From an uncultured Prevotella sp. (GTDB lineage: Bacteria; Bacteroidota; Bacteroidia; Bacteroidales; Bacteroidaceae), in the NCBI GenBank assembly GCA_902477645.1, contig CABSIA010000016.1:1-32448 (forward strand): DNA of 32,448 nt, in the 5' to 3' direction. The translations under genes and the position numbers were made by a program. Shown here piece after piece: positions 14,102 through 22,963 of this stretch. Numbering within the stretch: position 1 is the first letter of the stretch; each line of letters begins with the position of its first letter. The notes under the pieces are model-generated. The model had not been told where the DNA came from. It made no database searches and worked only from the letters and a program-made list of their open reading frames with translations.

Positions 14102-14137
14102 TAGCTGAACGATTATAGCTTAAGACTATATAAAACA

Positions 14138-14176
14138 CGAAAAAGACAGGATGCAAAAAGTATCCTGTCTTTTTCG
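14138..14176. terminator. Bidirectional terminator between the RidA gene and rny
   Basis: CGAAAAAGACAGGAT at 14138-14152 and its exact reverse complement at 14162-14176 form a 15-bp stem with a 9-base loop. The A/T ends supply a U-run on either strand. The two genes converge here, so it can serve both. Confidence 0.85.
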
Positions 14177-14203
14177 TATAATTTATATCTATATATTTTC
14201 TTA

Positions 14204-15742
14204 CTACTTTGCGTATGCGACAGAGCGGGTCTCACGTATTACTGTTATCTTAACCTGTCCAGGATAAGTCATCTCGTTCTGAATCTTTGTAGCAATCTCG
14301 CCACTGAGCTTTCCTGTCTCCTCGTCAGACATCTTGTCGGCACCAACAATCACACGAAGTTCACGGCCAGCCTGGATAGCGTATGTCTTTGTTACACCAG
14401 GATAACTCATTGCTATTGCCTCAAGGTCGTTAAGGCGCTTGATGTAAGCCTCTACAATCTCACGGCGCGCGCCAGGACGGGCACCAGATATAGCATCGCA
14501 AACCTGAACAATCGGAGCAAGAAGAGTATTCATATCCATCTCGTCGTGGTGTGCGCCGATAGCATTGCAGATATCTGGTTTCTCCTTATATTTCTCTGCT
14601 ATCTTAGCACCATAGAGTGCGTGTGGCAGCTCGCTCTCCTCGTCTGGCACCTTACCGATATCGTGCAGCAGTCCTGCACGTTTTGCCTTCTTCGGGTTCA
14701 GCCCCAGCTCTGAAGCCATTACAGCACACAGGTTTGCAGTCTCGCGCGCATGCTGCAACAGGTTCTGACCGTATGAGCTTCTGTATTTCATCTTGCCGAC
14801 GATGCGGATAAGCTCTGGATGCAGCCCATGGATGCCAAGGTCGATGGCAGTGCGCTTACCAGTCTCAATAATCTCGTTATCAAGCTGTTTCTTAACTTTT
14901 GAGACAACCTCCTCGATGCGTGCCGGGTGAATACGTCCGTCAGCAACAAGCTGATGAAGCGCCAGACGGCAAACCTCACGGCGCACAGGGTCGAAAGCAG
15001 AGATTACGATAGCCTCGGGAGTGTCATCGACAACAATCTCTACACCTGTGGCAGCCTCCAAAGCACGGATATTTCTGCCCTCACGTCCGATAATACGGCC
15101 CTTAACCTCGTCGTTGTCAATGTGGAATACGCTGACAGAATTTTCGATAGCCGTCTCAGTGGCTACACGCTGAATGGTCTGAATAACGATTTTCTTGGCC
15201 TGTGCGTTTGCGTTGAGCTTAGCCTCGTCCATAATCTCGTTGATGTAGCTTGCGGCATTTGTGCGCGCCTCGTCCTTCATGCTCTCAACAAGGCGGTTCT
15301 TTGCCTCCTCTGCGCTAAGCCCCGAGAGCTCCTCAAGTTTCTCACGCTCCTGGCTCTGCATTTTCTCAAGCTCCTCCTGCTTCTGCGCAATGAGTTTCTT
15401 CTCGTTGTCTATGCGCTGCTGGTTCTGCTCAACCTCCTGCTTTCTGCGTCCAAGTTCTTCCTGTCGCTGGTTCAGAGAGATTTCACGCTGTTTGAGGCGG
15501 TTCTCACTTTGCTGGATTTTCTGGTTGCGCTGCTGCACTTCCTTTTCAAGCTCACTTTTCTTGTTCAGGAATTTCTCCTTCACCTCAAGAAGTTTTTTCT
15601 CTTTTATAACCTCGGCTTCCTTATTGGCAGCACTGACCATTTGTTTATATTTTCCGGTTATTACATAACGGAAAAAAGCATAGCCGCCAAGACCTCCTAT
15701 GAGAAGTGCGATAACGGCTGTAATAATAACAGTTGTAATCAT
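14204..15742 (-). CDS. rny: Ribonuclease Y
   Basis: RNase Y is a membrane-anchored endoribonuclease that starts mRNA decay. The 512-residue protein has one N-terminal membrane helix (about 3-25), a long charged coiled coil (about 30-200, rich in E, K and Q), a KH RNA-binding domain with GRIIGREGRNIRALE near 215, and an HD phosphohydrolase domain with the catalytic LLHDIGK and the following GAHHDEMD. Length and order are those of the family. It is the last gene of the minus-strand run after zapA (29 bp gap) and stops close to the shared terminator. Confidence 0.97.
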   Translation of the reverse strand: MITTVIITAVIALLIGGLGGYAFFRYVITGKYKQMVSAANKEAEVIKEKKLLEVKEKFLNKKSELEKEVQQRNQKIQQSENRLKQREISLNQRQEELGRRKQEVEQNQQRIDNEKKLIAQKQEELEKMQSQEREKLEELSGLSAEEAKNRLVESMKDEARTNAASYINEIMDEAKLNANAQAKKIVIQTIQRVATETAIENSVSVFHIDNDEVKGRIIGREGRNIRALEAATGVEIVVDDTPEAIVISAFDPVRREVCRLALHQLVADGRIHPARIEEVVSKVKKQLDNEIIETGKRTAIDLGIHGLHPELIRIVGKMKYRSSYGQNLLQHARETANLCAVMASELGLNPKKAKRAGLLHDIGKVPDEESELPHALYGAKIAEKYKEKPDICNAIGAHHDEMDMNTLLAPIVQVCDAISGARPGARREIVEAYIKRLNDLEAIAMSYPGVTKTYAIQAGRELRVIVGADKMSDEETGKLSGEIATKIQNEMTYPGQVKITVIRETRSVAYAK

Positions 15743-15771
15743 TTATAAGTCATTTAAATAATGTATATTCT

Positions 15772-16074
15772 CTATTTCTTCAGGGTGTCCTCAATCTCTG
15801 AAGTCAACTTAGAGAGAATATCCGTTACGGGGCCGAGATCATTGCGGGCAGCCTCTTTCTCAAATTTTATCGCTATATCAATAAGAGCTGCATACAATAT
15901 CTCCTTATCACTCTTTTTTCCTTTGAAATAAGAGTAATATGTGTTTAATGTCTCGGTTATAAGTTTGCCCGCCTTCCGATAATACACCTCTTCGCTGCGC
16001 TCACAGCGGAGTGGAATCTCCATATCGTAGACAAACAGTCTTATATTTAATTTCTCCTTGTTCTCTTCAGCCAT
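15772..16074 (-). CDS. zapA: Cell division protein ZapA
   Basis: ZapA binds and bundles FtsZ filaments at midcell. The protein starts with the ZapA domain (KEKLNIRLFVYDMEIPLRCERSEEVYYRKAGKLI), which is followed by a helical region (ILYAALIDIAIKFEKEA) that forms the coiled-coil dimer. I use the ATG at 16074 (100 aa); a GTG at 16086 overlaps the upstream stop and would add four residues. It lies between a small coiled-coil gene and rny, a common Bacteroidetes arrangement as I recall. Confidence 0.85.
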   Translation of the reverse strand: MAEENKEKLNIRLFVYDMEIPLRCERSEEVYYRKAGKLITETLNTYYSYFKGKKSDKEILYAALIDIAIKFEKEAARNDLGPVTDILSKLTSEIEDTLKK

Positions 16075-16082
16075 GTTGCGTG

Positions 16083-16376
16083 TCACTTATCGCTTAACAG
16101 CGTGATACATTTGTTGACATCCCTGATAAGCCTCGACACCCGCTTTTGCACCGTTTCCATATCTCCGTCGGTAATTTCAAGCATCTTGGCCATCTTCAAC
16201 ATCTGACAATTCCTGTTTGCCTGCTCGAGTTTTGCCTCAAGACTCTTGATTTTGGCATCGCGCTCGTCAACCATGGCATAAAGCTCCTCATTCTCCTTTT
16301 TTGTCTCACTGTACTGGAGAATCATCTGCCTCACGCGTGTTGTAAAAGCGTTCAATGTCTTCTCATTGGCATCCAT
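16083..16376 (-). CDS. Small coiled-coil protein upstream of zapA (ZapB-like position)
   Basis: The 97-residue product is almost entirely helical and charged (NAFTTRVRQMILQYSETKKENEELYAMVDERDAKIKSLEAKLEQ, heptad-like), with a second helix at the C terminus. There is no enzyme motif. It ends 8 bp before the zapA ATG, so the two are co-transcribed, and this suggests a divisome partner like ZapB. That role comes from context only. Two TAnnTTTG boxes lie 20-36 bp upstream of its ATG. Confidence 0.7.
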   Translation of the reverse strand: MDANEKTLNAFTTRVRQMILQYSETKKENEELYAMVDERDAKIKSLEAKLEQANRNCQMLKMAKMLEITDGDMETVQKRVSRLIRDVNKCITLLSDK

Positions 16377-16395
16377 AGAATATTCAATTTGGCTA

Positions 16396-16412
16396 CAAAT
16401 TTAGCAAAATTA
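16396..16412 (-). promoter_or_regulatory. Two overlapping-range -7 boxes for the coiled-coil/zapA/rny unit
   Basis: The minus strand reads TAATTTTG (16405-16412) and TAAATTTG (16396-16403), both exact TAnnTTTG matches, just upstream of the start at 16376. Which one is used cannot be told. Confidence 0.45.
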
Positions 16413-16490
16413 TTCGACAACAACAAGTCAAAAAGTCTTTTTTTTCACCATAAGACTATTTTTAACTTGCCGTTGTCATCTTGCAAGCTA

Positions 16491-17105
16491 TTATTCTGCC
16501 GCTTTTGGCTCTTTCTTGGCAAGCATAACTACCTGGTACACAAAGTCGCTTATCCACTTCTCGCTAAAACCGAGGCGTTTATTGTACTGGCGCACAGCCA
16601 CTATAGTTTTAAGCACGCTTGCATCGGAATAATCGTTCTTGGTAAATATATCGTGAACTGTTTTTTCCGTCATTGTTTTTATAGCCTTCTTAAAGAAAGA
16701 GGGCAGACGGAGCTTGAATTTCATCAGATTGCCAGCAAGCATCATAATATCCTGTGTAAAGCCCTGGAACTGGAGCAGATACACCTGAACATCCTGCAAT
16801 TTCCGGCAATTTTTCTTGACACTCCGGTCTATTTCCGCAAAGAAGTTGTCATCGGTACCATAGATTTCGCTCATCATCTTCATGCAATATTTTTTCTCGC
16901 CCACACCGAGTTTGTTGTTGACAGTGGGTACATGGAACGAAGATTTGAACACTCTCAAATCGGGCACCATAGCAAGATTGGTGATACCGACATTAGCTGC
17001 TATCGAGGCCTGAAAATATACTCTTATGAGAGTCATATAATCCTGCATTCCGCCTGTCTTACTTTCGTTTTCCTTTTTGCCAAACAGTTTCTGTATTAAG
17101 TTCAT
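16491..17105 (-). CDS. Conserved-looking protein of unknown function
   Basis: I do not recognise this 204-residue protein. It is basic and mostly helical, with no signal peptide, no clear membrane segment and no catalytic motif. It starts MNLIQKLFGKKENE, which could be an amphipathic N-terminal helix, and ends in a short Lys/Ala/Glu tail. Codon use and composition match the neighbours and it has its own TAATTTTG promoter box, so it is very probably a real gene. It is separated from the zapA unit by 114 bp and diverges from the polysaccharide genes. Confidence 0.7.
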   Translation of the reverse strand: MNLIQKLFGKKENESKTGGMQDYMTLIRVYFQASIAANVGITNLAMVPDLRVFKSSFHVPTVNNKLGVGEKKYCMKMMSEIYGTDDNFFAEIDRSVKKNCRKLQDVQVYLLQFQGFTQDIMMLAGNLMKFKLRLPSFFKKAIKTMTEKTVHDIFTKNDYSDASVLKTIVAVRQYNKRLGFSEKWISDFVYQVVMLAKKEPKAAE

Positions 17106-17145
17106 AATGTTTATCTACAATTTAACAATAGTGATTTTTCGAATG

Positions 17146-17153
17146 CAAAATTA
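17146..17153 (-). promoter_or_regulatory. Candidate -7 box for the unknown gene at 16491-17105
   Basis: The minus strand reads TAATTTTG about 41 bp upstream of the ATG at 17105. Confidence 0.5.
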
Positions 17154-17301
17154 ACACAAATAATCCGAACTACAAAATTTCTTAATATAAATAACCAACG
17201 TCAATCAACAACAGGCAAACTGTGTATTGACAAACGACAACAAAAATCATGTCAGTACATAAAAAAGCGCATTAATATTTCCTATTGTGGAAATTTATCA
17301 G

Positions 17302-17309
17302 TAATTTTG
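17302..17309 (+). promoter_or_regulatory. Candidate -7 box for the polysaccharide gene run
   Basis: TAATTTTG lies 48 bp upstream of the ATG at 17358 and is the only consensus match in front of the run of four plus-strand genes from 17358 to 22836. Confidence 0.5.
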
Positions 17310-17357
17310 CCCAAAATTTAGAAATATCCCCAATAGAAACAAAAGGGTTTTAAATTT

Positions 17358-18851
17358 ATGGCACAAAAAATAAACAGAAATGGCAATGATTTAATAAAAT
17401 TGCTGGTAATTATTTCTGATTTCATCATCACAAATATGATATTGCTGACTTTTATGGAGTTAGTGCCTGCCATTGTACCTTCCGTTTTCTACAAGTCAAC
17501 GAAAATAGTTTTCTTTGTTCTAAACGCCTCAATGACCGTTGCACAATTCATGTGTTCCACTGTCATTCATTTTAGAAAAGTCAAATATATCACAATATTT
17601 AAGCAGGTTCTGAAACTAAGTGCTTGCTGTTGCTCTATTTTCTTTCTGTGTATAAAATTATTATTGCCGGAAACAGGCGGTATATTCAATTTCATGCTGG
17701 TATCGGCACCTGTATTATTCATTATTGTTTTTACATCAAGAATAGTCGAAAAATATGTTCTGCAATTATATAGAAAGTCTGGTGGAAACACAGCAAGCGT
17801 GGTATTTGTAGGCAACGACCCGGCCAATGCCATTTTGTACAACAGCATTATGAAAGATTATGCCACAGGCTATAGGGTAATAGGATATTTTGCTGACGAT
17901 GTTATGGCTGAAGTAAGCAGTGATTTCAAATATTTAGGAACAATATCAGATTTGCACTCCATAATGAACAGCAGCCTTCTTGTTTCAGACAACGACAAAA
18001 AAGAACTTTCAAAGGAGCTTTCCCACGATGTGCAAACTGGCAAAAAGCTGTTTATGCTGTCAGCCGTACACGAGATATTCTGCTGTCTGCCTCATGACCG
18101 CAGCGCTGACATAAAATCAATAATGGAATTTTGCGACAGAAACGTAATCCGTTTCTATTATGTACCAAGACAATTCGGCAATTTCCAATTAAGCCTCAAG
18201 CCTGAAATTGTCGGTGATTTCAATGTCTATACAAATCACGTTGAGCCGTTGACAAATGTAATGAGCTATGCGGGAAAACGTGGTTTCGACATCGCATTCA
18301 GCAGTATTGTTTGCCTGTTGCTGCTGCCATTCCTGCCGATAATCGCATTTATTATCAAGGTACAAAGTCCGGGACCTTTGTTTTTCAAACAGTATAGGAC
18401 TGGAATAAACGGAGAAACTTTCAAATGTATAAAGTTCCGTTCAATGCATGTAAACAAAGACTCCGACGAAAAGCAGGCAACAAAGAACGACCCCCGAAAA
18501 TTTCCTTTCGGCAACTTTATGCGCAAGACAAACATCGATGAGCTGCCACAGTTCTTCAATGTGCTGAAGGGCAATATGAGCATTGTCGGCCCACGCCCCC
18601 ACATGCTCAAGCACACAGAGGAATATAGCAAAATCATTGACAAATATATGGTGCGCCATTTCTGCAAACCTGGCATCACAGGCTATGCCCAAGTAACGGG
18701 CTTCAGAGGCGAGACCAAAGAGGTTTGGCAAATGGAGGAACGCATCAAAAGAGATATCTGGTATATCGAGAACTGGTCGTTCGCTCTTGATCTAAAGATA
18801 ATTTTCCTAACAGCCAAGAGCATTATCATCCCAGACAAAAACGCATATTAA
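17358..18851 (+). CDS. Polyprenyl-phosphate sugar-1-phosphate transferase (WbaP/WcaJ type)
   Basis: This 497-residue protein starts surface-polysaccharide synthesis by moving a sugar-1-phosphate onto undecaprenyl phosphate in the inner membrane. It has four N-terminal membrane helices (within about 10-145), a nucleotide-binding-like middle domain (SVVFVGNDPANAILYN), and from about 305 the catalytic domain: KRGFDIAFSS, a membrane segment, SPGPLFFKQYRTGINGETFKCIKFRSM, TNIDELPQFFNVLKGNMSIVGPRP and KPGITGYAQVTG. All expected motifs are present. The sugar (glucose, galactose or another) is not predictable. rmlA follows after 30 bp and a Wzc-type kinase after that. Confidence 0.92.
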   Translation: MAQKINRNGNDLIKLLVIISDFIITNMILLTFMELVPAIVPSVFYKSTKIVFFVLNASMTVAQFMCSTVIHFRKVKYITIFKQVLKLSACCCSIFFLCIKLLLPETGGIFNFMLVSAPVLFIIVFTSRIVEKYVLQLYRKSGGNTASVVFVGNDPANAILYNSIMKDYATGYRVIGYFADDVMAEVSSDFKYLGTISDLHSIMNSSLLVSDNDKKELSKELSHDVQTGKKLFMLSAVHEIFCCLPHDRSADIKSIMEFCDRNVIRFYYVPRQFGNFQLSLKPEIVGDFNVYTNHVEPLTNVMSYAGKRGFDIAFSSIVCLLLLPFLPIIAFIIKVQSPGPLFFKQYRTGINGETFKCIKFRSMHVNKDSDEKQATKNDPRKFPFGNFMRKTNIDELPQFFNVLKGNMSIVGPRPHMLKHTEEYSKIIDKYMVRHFCKPGITGYAQVTGFRGETKEVWQMEERIKRDIWYIENWSFALDLKIIFLTAKSIIIPDKNAY

Positions 18852-18881
18852 ACCACATAAGAATTTAAATTAAACAAAAAT

Positions 18882-19751
18882 ATGAAAGGAATAGTTTTGG
18901 CAGGAGGGTCTGGAACCCGTCTCTACCCTATAACAAAAGGAATTAGCAAGCAGCTTATCCCTATATTCGATAAGCCAATGATTTATTATCCCCTGTCTGT
19001 ATTGATGCTGGCCGGCATACGCGATATTTTAGTAATATCAACTCCTTACGACCTGCCAGGTTTCAAACGTCTTCTTGGTAGCGGAGATGAACTTGGACTG
19101 AACATATCTTACGCCGAACAACCAAGTCCCGACGGTTTGGCACAGGCATTCATTATTGGCGAGGAGTTTATCGGCAACGATGATGTATGCCTTGTGTTAG
19201 GTGACAATATTTTTTACGGAGCAGGCTTCAGCGGCTTGCTTCGTGACAGTGTAGAGGCAACAAAACAAGGAAAGGCAAGCGTGTTTGGCTATTGGGTAAA
19301 CGACCCTGAGAGATATGGAGTGGCAGAATTCGACGAGAACGGCAATTGTCTGAGCATTGAGGAAAAACCAAAATGCCCCAAGAGCAATTATGCGGTTGTG
19401 GGACTATATTTCTACCCCAATAGCGTCGTAGAGATTGCAAAAAATATTAAGCCAAGTGCAAGAGGCGAACTGGAAATAACAACTGTAAATCAAGAGTATC
19501 TTGTGCAGAACAACCTTATGGTGCGCACTCTCCAAAGAGGTTTTGCATGGCTTGACACCGGCACCCATGACAGCCTCAGCGAGGCAAGCACATTCATTGA
19601 AGTTATAGAGAAGCGCCAAGGACTTAAAGTTGCGTGTCTTGAGGAAATTGCCTTCAAGAAGGGCTGGATTACAAAAGAACAGCTCAGTAAACTTGCAGAG
19701 CCTATGGCAAAAAATGACTACGGAAAATATCTGTTACAGATAATAGAATAA
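18882..19751 (+). CDS. rmlA: Glucose-1-phosphate thymidylyltransferase (RmlA)
   Basis: RmlA makes dTDP-glucose, the first step to dTDP-rhamnose. The 289-residue protein shows the nucleotidyltransferase signature GGSGTRLYPITKGISKQL, the metal Asp in LVLGDNIFYG, the IEEKPKCPKSNYAVVGLYFY block and the WLDTGTHDSL motif. Length is normal. rmlB and rmlC are not in the window; rmlD is about 9.6 kb downstream in another operon, so the pathway genes are scattered. Co-transcription with the sugar transferase and Wzc suggests that the product feeds that polysaccharide. The name rfbA is also used. Confidence 0.96.
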   Translation: MKGIVLAGGSGTRLYPITKGISKQLIPIFDKPMIYYPLSVLMLAGIRDILVISTPYDLPGFKRLLGSGDELGLNISYAEQPSPDGLAQAFIIGEEFIGNDDVCLVLGDNIFYGAGFSGLLRDSVEATKQGKASVFGYWVNDPERYGVAEFDENGNCLSIEEKPKCPKSNYAVVGLYFYPNSVVEIAKNIKPSARGELEITTVNQEYLVQNNLMVRTLQRGFAWLDTGTHDSLSEASTFIEVIEKRQGLKVACLEEIAFKKGWITKEQLSKLAEPMAKNDYGKYLLQIIE

Positions 19752-19778
19752 AATACAAACAAAACATAATTATCAAAA

Positions 19779-22322
19779 ATGGAAGAAAACAAGCATTTTG
19801 AAATAGAAGGAGCAAACGTTCAATCAGAACAGGAAGAACAGTCATCCTCCGACTTCGCTGCTATTTACACAGCCATTATCCTGAACTGGAAATGGTTTGC
19901 CCTTTCACTGCTGGTTTGTATTGGAGCCGCAATAATATATCTACGCTATACGACACCGGTATACCAGGCATTCGCTAAGATTCTTATCAAGGACAATGAC
20001 GGAACAACAAACAACAGCCGCAACAACTTGCTTAACAATGCCACATTAGGACTTATGAACAACTCCAACGGCATCGACAACGAAATGGAAATATTGGGTT
20101 CTCATTCCATTGCCGAACAAGCTGTCAGAGACTTGAAACTATACGTCAACTATTATTATAAGAATAAAATCAAGTACAATCTGCTTTATAAGACCAATCC
20201 TATAAGCGTAGATGTAGACCCAGCGCACCTTGAGAAACTCAACTCCAGCATAGAGCTTGAAATAACGAGAGAATACGGGAAGTACCATGTGACAGGAGAA
20301 TATTATGTACCTATAAATGAAAACGAAGCCGACGGTCCTTATCCGGTCGACAAGACGTTCTCTCTGCTTCCTGCCACAATAGGCACACGGGCTGGTATTC
20401 TCTCTTTCAAATCCAACACCAATACCCCAATGGAGGATGGAGAAAAAATTAAAGTAATCATCAACTCGCCAAAATACGAGGCATACAAATATGTTGGCGC
20501 TTTGTCGGTTAGCCAGACCAGCAAGATGACAACAATAGCACAGCTTGTAATCAAAGACGAGAGTCCACAGCGTGCTGTTGACTACCTCAGACAGCTTACA
20601 ATATGCTACAACCGCTTAGCCAATGAAGACAAAAACGAAGTGGCTGTAAGAACAGAGGAATTCATAAATGGACGACTGGAGAAAATCAATGCAGAACTCG
20701 GCAGCACCGAAGGTCAGCTTGAGAGCTACAAGAAGGCCAACAATATGGTTGAACTCAAAATGAACGCCGGACAAGCCATTGGCAACGCCGAGCAATATGC
20801 ACAGCGTCTGGCTGAGGCCAACACACAGGTAGAGCTGCTGAACAGCATAAACGACTATATGAACCAGCCCGACAACAAATATCAGACTTTACCCTCAAAC
20901 GTAGGACTGACAGATGTTTCGGCCACAGCCCTTATAAATAAATACAACGACATTGTACTTCAAAGAAACAGAATGCTGAAAAGCGCCAGCGAATCATCAC
21001 CGACGGTAACACCTCTGACATCTCAACTTGACGACCTGTCTAACAGCATCCGCCGCGCTATGGTTCAGGCACGGCGCAATGTTGAGATACAACGGAATGC
21101 CATTCACTCACAATACAACAAATACAGAGGACAGATATTGTCTACTCCAGAACAAGAGCGCATGCTTACCCAGATTGGACGTCAGCAGGAAGTAAAATCA
21201 GGACTATACCTTATGCTTCTGCAAAAGCGTGAGGAGAACTCAATATCTCTGGCTGCAACTGCCGATAAGGGCAAATTGATTGACGACCCTGCAGTTGGTG
21301 GGAAAGTAAGTCCTAAGAAAACTATTATAATGCTTATAGCTCTGCTAATAGGCCTTGCCATACCTTCTGGAATTCTGTTCATTCTTCAATTCTTCCGTTA
21401 TAAGATTGAGGGGCACGACGATGTGGCAAACCTTACAGCTCTGCCCATCATCGCAGATGTTGCCGTTGCAAGCGAGGCGGCGAAAACAAAAGCCGACATC
21501 GTTGTACACGAGAATAACAACAGCCAAATTGAGGAGATTTTCCGCTCTATGCGTACCAACCTAAACTTCATGCTTAAAGAAGGGCAGAAGGTTGTTATGT
21601 TTACCTCAACGACATCGGGAGAAGGCAAAACCTTTACAGCAGCCAACCTTGCGGTAAGTTTCGCCCTGCTCGGCAAAAAAGCAATACTTGTTGGTCTGGA
21701 CATACGCAAACCACGTCTGGCACAGCTCTTCGAGATTGATGACAAACAACACGGCATCACCAATCTCTTAATAAAAGAGCATCCAACCAAAGAGGAAATC
21801 TGTAACCAGATTATCCATTCTGGAATAAACAACAATCTTGACTTACTAATGGCTGGTCCTATACCTCCAAACCCAACAGAACTTGTCGCACGTGAGTCAC
21901 TTGACATAATAATAAGTCAACTTCGCGACATGTACGACTACGTTCTAATTGATACAGCCCCAGTTGGTCTCGTCACCGACACCATACAAATAAGCCGTGT
22001 CGCAGATGCCACCGTGTATATGTGCCGCGCAGACTATACACCAAAAGAAAGCTTCGACCTTATAAACAGCTTGGCATTCGAGAACAAATTGCCTAACATG
22101 AGTATAGTTCTGAACGGCATCGACATGTCAAAGAAAAAGTACAGCTACTATTACGGCTACGGTAATTATGGCAATTTCGGACGTTATGGCCGCAGCAGTA
22201 AGACGCAACGTGGCTCATACGGACATTATGGACACTACGGACAATATGGCAGCTATGGCTCGTATGGACACTATGGAAAAAGTCACTATGGCAATAAAGA
22301 CGACAAATCTATAAAATTGTAA
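19779..22322 (+). CDS. Wzc-type polysaccharide co-polymerase and tyrosine autokinase
   Basis: This 847-residue protein joins a Wzz-like chain-length domain to a cytoplasmic BY-kinase. Membrane helix 1 is near 36-56 and helix 2 near 513-540, with a periplasmic coiled-coil region between. The kinase has Walker A (TSTTSGEGKTFTAANLA, about 609-625), Walker A' (VGLDIRKPRL, about 640) and Walker B (VLIDTAPVGLVTD, about 721-733). The C-terminal tail from about 786 holds 15 tyrosines, most of them in YG-x repeats broken by one basic stretch (RSSKTQRG); these are the likely autophosphorylation sites that control polymer export. No Wza-type exporter gene is present in the window. Confidence 0.94.
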   Translation: MEENKHFEIEGANVQSEQEEQSSSDFAAIYTAIILNWKWFALSLLVCIGAAIIYLRYTTPVYQAFAKILIKDNDGTTNNSRNNLLNNATLGLMNNSNGIDNEMEILGSHSIAEQAVRDLKLYVNYYYKNKIKYNLLYKTNPISVDVDPAHLEKLNSSIELEITREYGKYHVTGEYYVPINENEADGPYPVDKTFSLLPATIGTRAGILSFKSNTNTPMEDGEKIKVIINSPKYEAYKYVGALSVSQTSKMTTIAQLVIKDESPQRAVDYLRQLTICYNRLANEDKNEVAVRTEEFINGRLEKINAELGSTEGQLESYKKANNMVELKMNAGQAIGNAEQYAQRLAEANTQVELLNSINDYMNQPDNKYQTLPSNVGLTDVSATALINKYNDIVLQRNRMLKSASESSPTVTPLTSQLDDLSNSIRRAMVQARRNVEIQRNAIHSQYNKYRGQILSTPEQERMLTQIGRQQEVKSGLYLMLLQKREENSISLAATADKGKLIDDPAVGGKVSPKKTIIMLIALLIGLAIPSGILFILQFFRYKIEGHDDVANLTALPIIADVAVASEAAKTKADIVVHENNNSQIEEIFRSMRTNLNFMLKEGQKVVMFTSTTSGEGKTFTAANLAVSFALLGKKAILVGLDIRKPRLAQLFEIDDKQHGITNLLIKEHPTKEEICNQIIHSGINNNLDLLMAGPIPPNPTELVARESLDIIISQLRDMYDYVLIDTAPVGLVTDTIQISRVADATVYMCRADYTPKESFDLINSLAFENKLPNMSIVLNGIDMSKKKYSYYYGYGNYGNFGRYGRSSKTQRGSYGHYGHYGQYGSYGSYGHYGKSHYGNKDDKSIKL

Positions 22323-22326
22323 ATAA

Positions 22327-22397
22327 GTTGACGAGTGGACAAGTTTAAAGTTTAAAGACCAACACTTGTCTACTTGTCAACTTGTTTACTCGTCAAC
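22327..22397. repeat. 18-bp inverted repeat with repeated ACTTGTC units
   Basis: GTTGACGAGTGGACAAGT (22327-22344) matches the reverse complement of 22380-22397 at 16 of 18 positions, and the two differences would still pair as G-U in RNA. The loop repeats TTTAAAG twice and ACTTGTC twice. It fills the gap between the Wzc gene and the HAD gene, and could act as a terminator, an mRNA processing site or a spacer repeat. Confidence 0.65.
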
Positions 22398-22410
22398 TCA
22401 AAATAAAAAA

Positions 22411-22836
22411 ATGATTATAGCAGTAGATTTTGACGGAACAATAGTTGAGAACAAATATCCAGAAATCGGTAAAGAACGGTTATTCGCCACCGATACTCTG
22501 AAAATGCTTATTAAAGAGAGGCATCAGCTTGTGCTTTGGAGTTGTCGCGAGGGGAAACTGCTTGATGACGCCATAAACTGGTGCAAAGACCGCGGAGTGG
22601 AATTTTGGGCCATTAACAGAGACTATCCTGAGGAAGATATAACAAAAAACCGTCACTTTTCCAGAAAGATAAAAGCAGATTTATTCATCGACGACCGACA
22701 GGTAGGAGGACTTCCCGATTGGGGGACCATCTACCAAATGATTACCAACAATAAGACATACGAGCAGATTATCAAGGAGTCGTTTGGTTCAATATTAGAG
22801 AATGAAAAGCCCAAAAAGCGTTGGTGGCAATTCTGA
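22411..22836 (+). CDS. Small HAD-superfamily phosphatase-like protein
   Basis: From the ATG at 22411 the protein is 141 residues and begins with the HAD motif AVDFDGTIVE. LVLWSCREGKLL matches motif II, the SRKIKADLFIDDRQVGG segment holds the Lys and the Asp pair, and no cap domain is present. It resembles small Bacteroides HAD proteins such as BT_0820; the substrate is unknown. A start further upstream (22366) would run through the inverted repeat and is rejected. It follows the Wzc gene on the same strand, but the hairpin between them may separate expression. Confidence 0.8.
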   Translation: MIIAVDFDGTIVENKYPEIGKERLFATDTLKMLIKERHQLVLWSCREGKLLDDAINWCKDRGVEFWAINRDYPEEDITKNRHFSRKIKADLFIDDRQVGGLPDWGTIYQMITNNKTYEQIIKESFGSILENEKPKKRWWQF

Positions 22837-22849
22837 TACACATTGAAAA

Positions 22850-22874
22850 TGTAGGGCCGCTACATGTAGTGATC
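22850..22874. repeat. Palindromic repeat copy C (right arm decayed)
   Basis: GTAGGGCCGCTACATGTAGTGATC keeps one arm and the TACATGTA centre of the family; the other arm has changed. It lies 14 bp after the HAD gene stop codon. Confidence 0.6.
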
Positions 22875-22892
22875 TCAAACAAAAAACAAAAA

Positions 22893-22936
22893 AAATATCA
22901 TCCGCATACAATAAAAATATATTGCGGATGATATTT
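22893..22936. terminator. Terminator hairpin between the HAD gene and fmt
   Basis: AAATATCATCCGCA at 22893-22906 and its exact reverse complement at 22923-22936 form a 14-bp stem with a 16-base AT-rich loop. Genes on both sides converge on it, so it can act in both directions. Confidence 0.8.
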
Positions 22937-22963
22937 GAAATATTAATCTTGTTGTAAATATCT

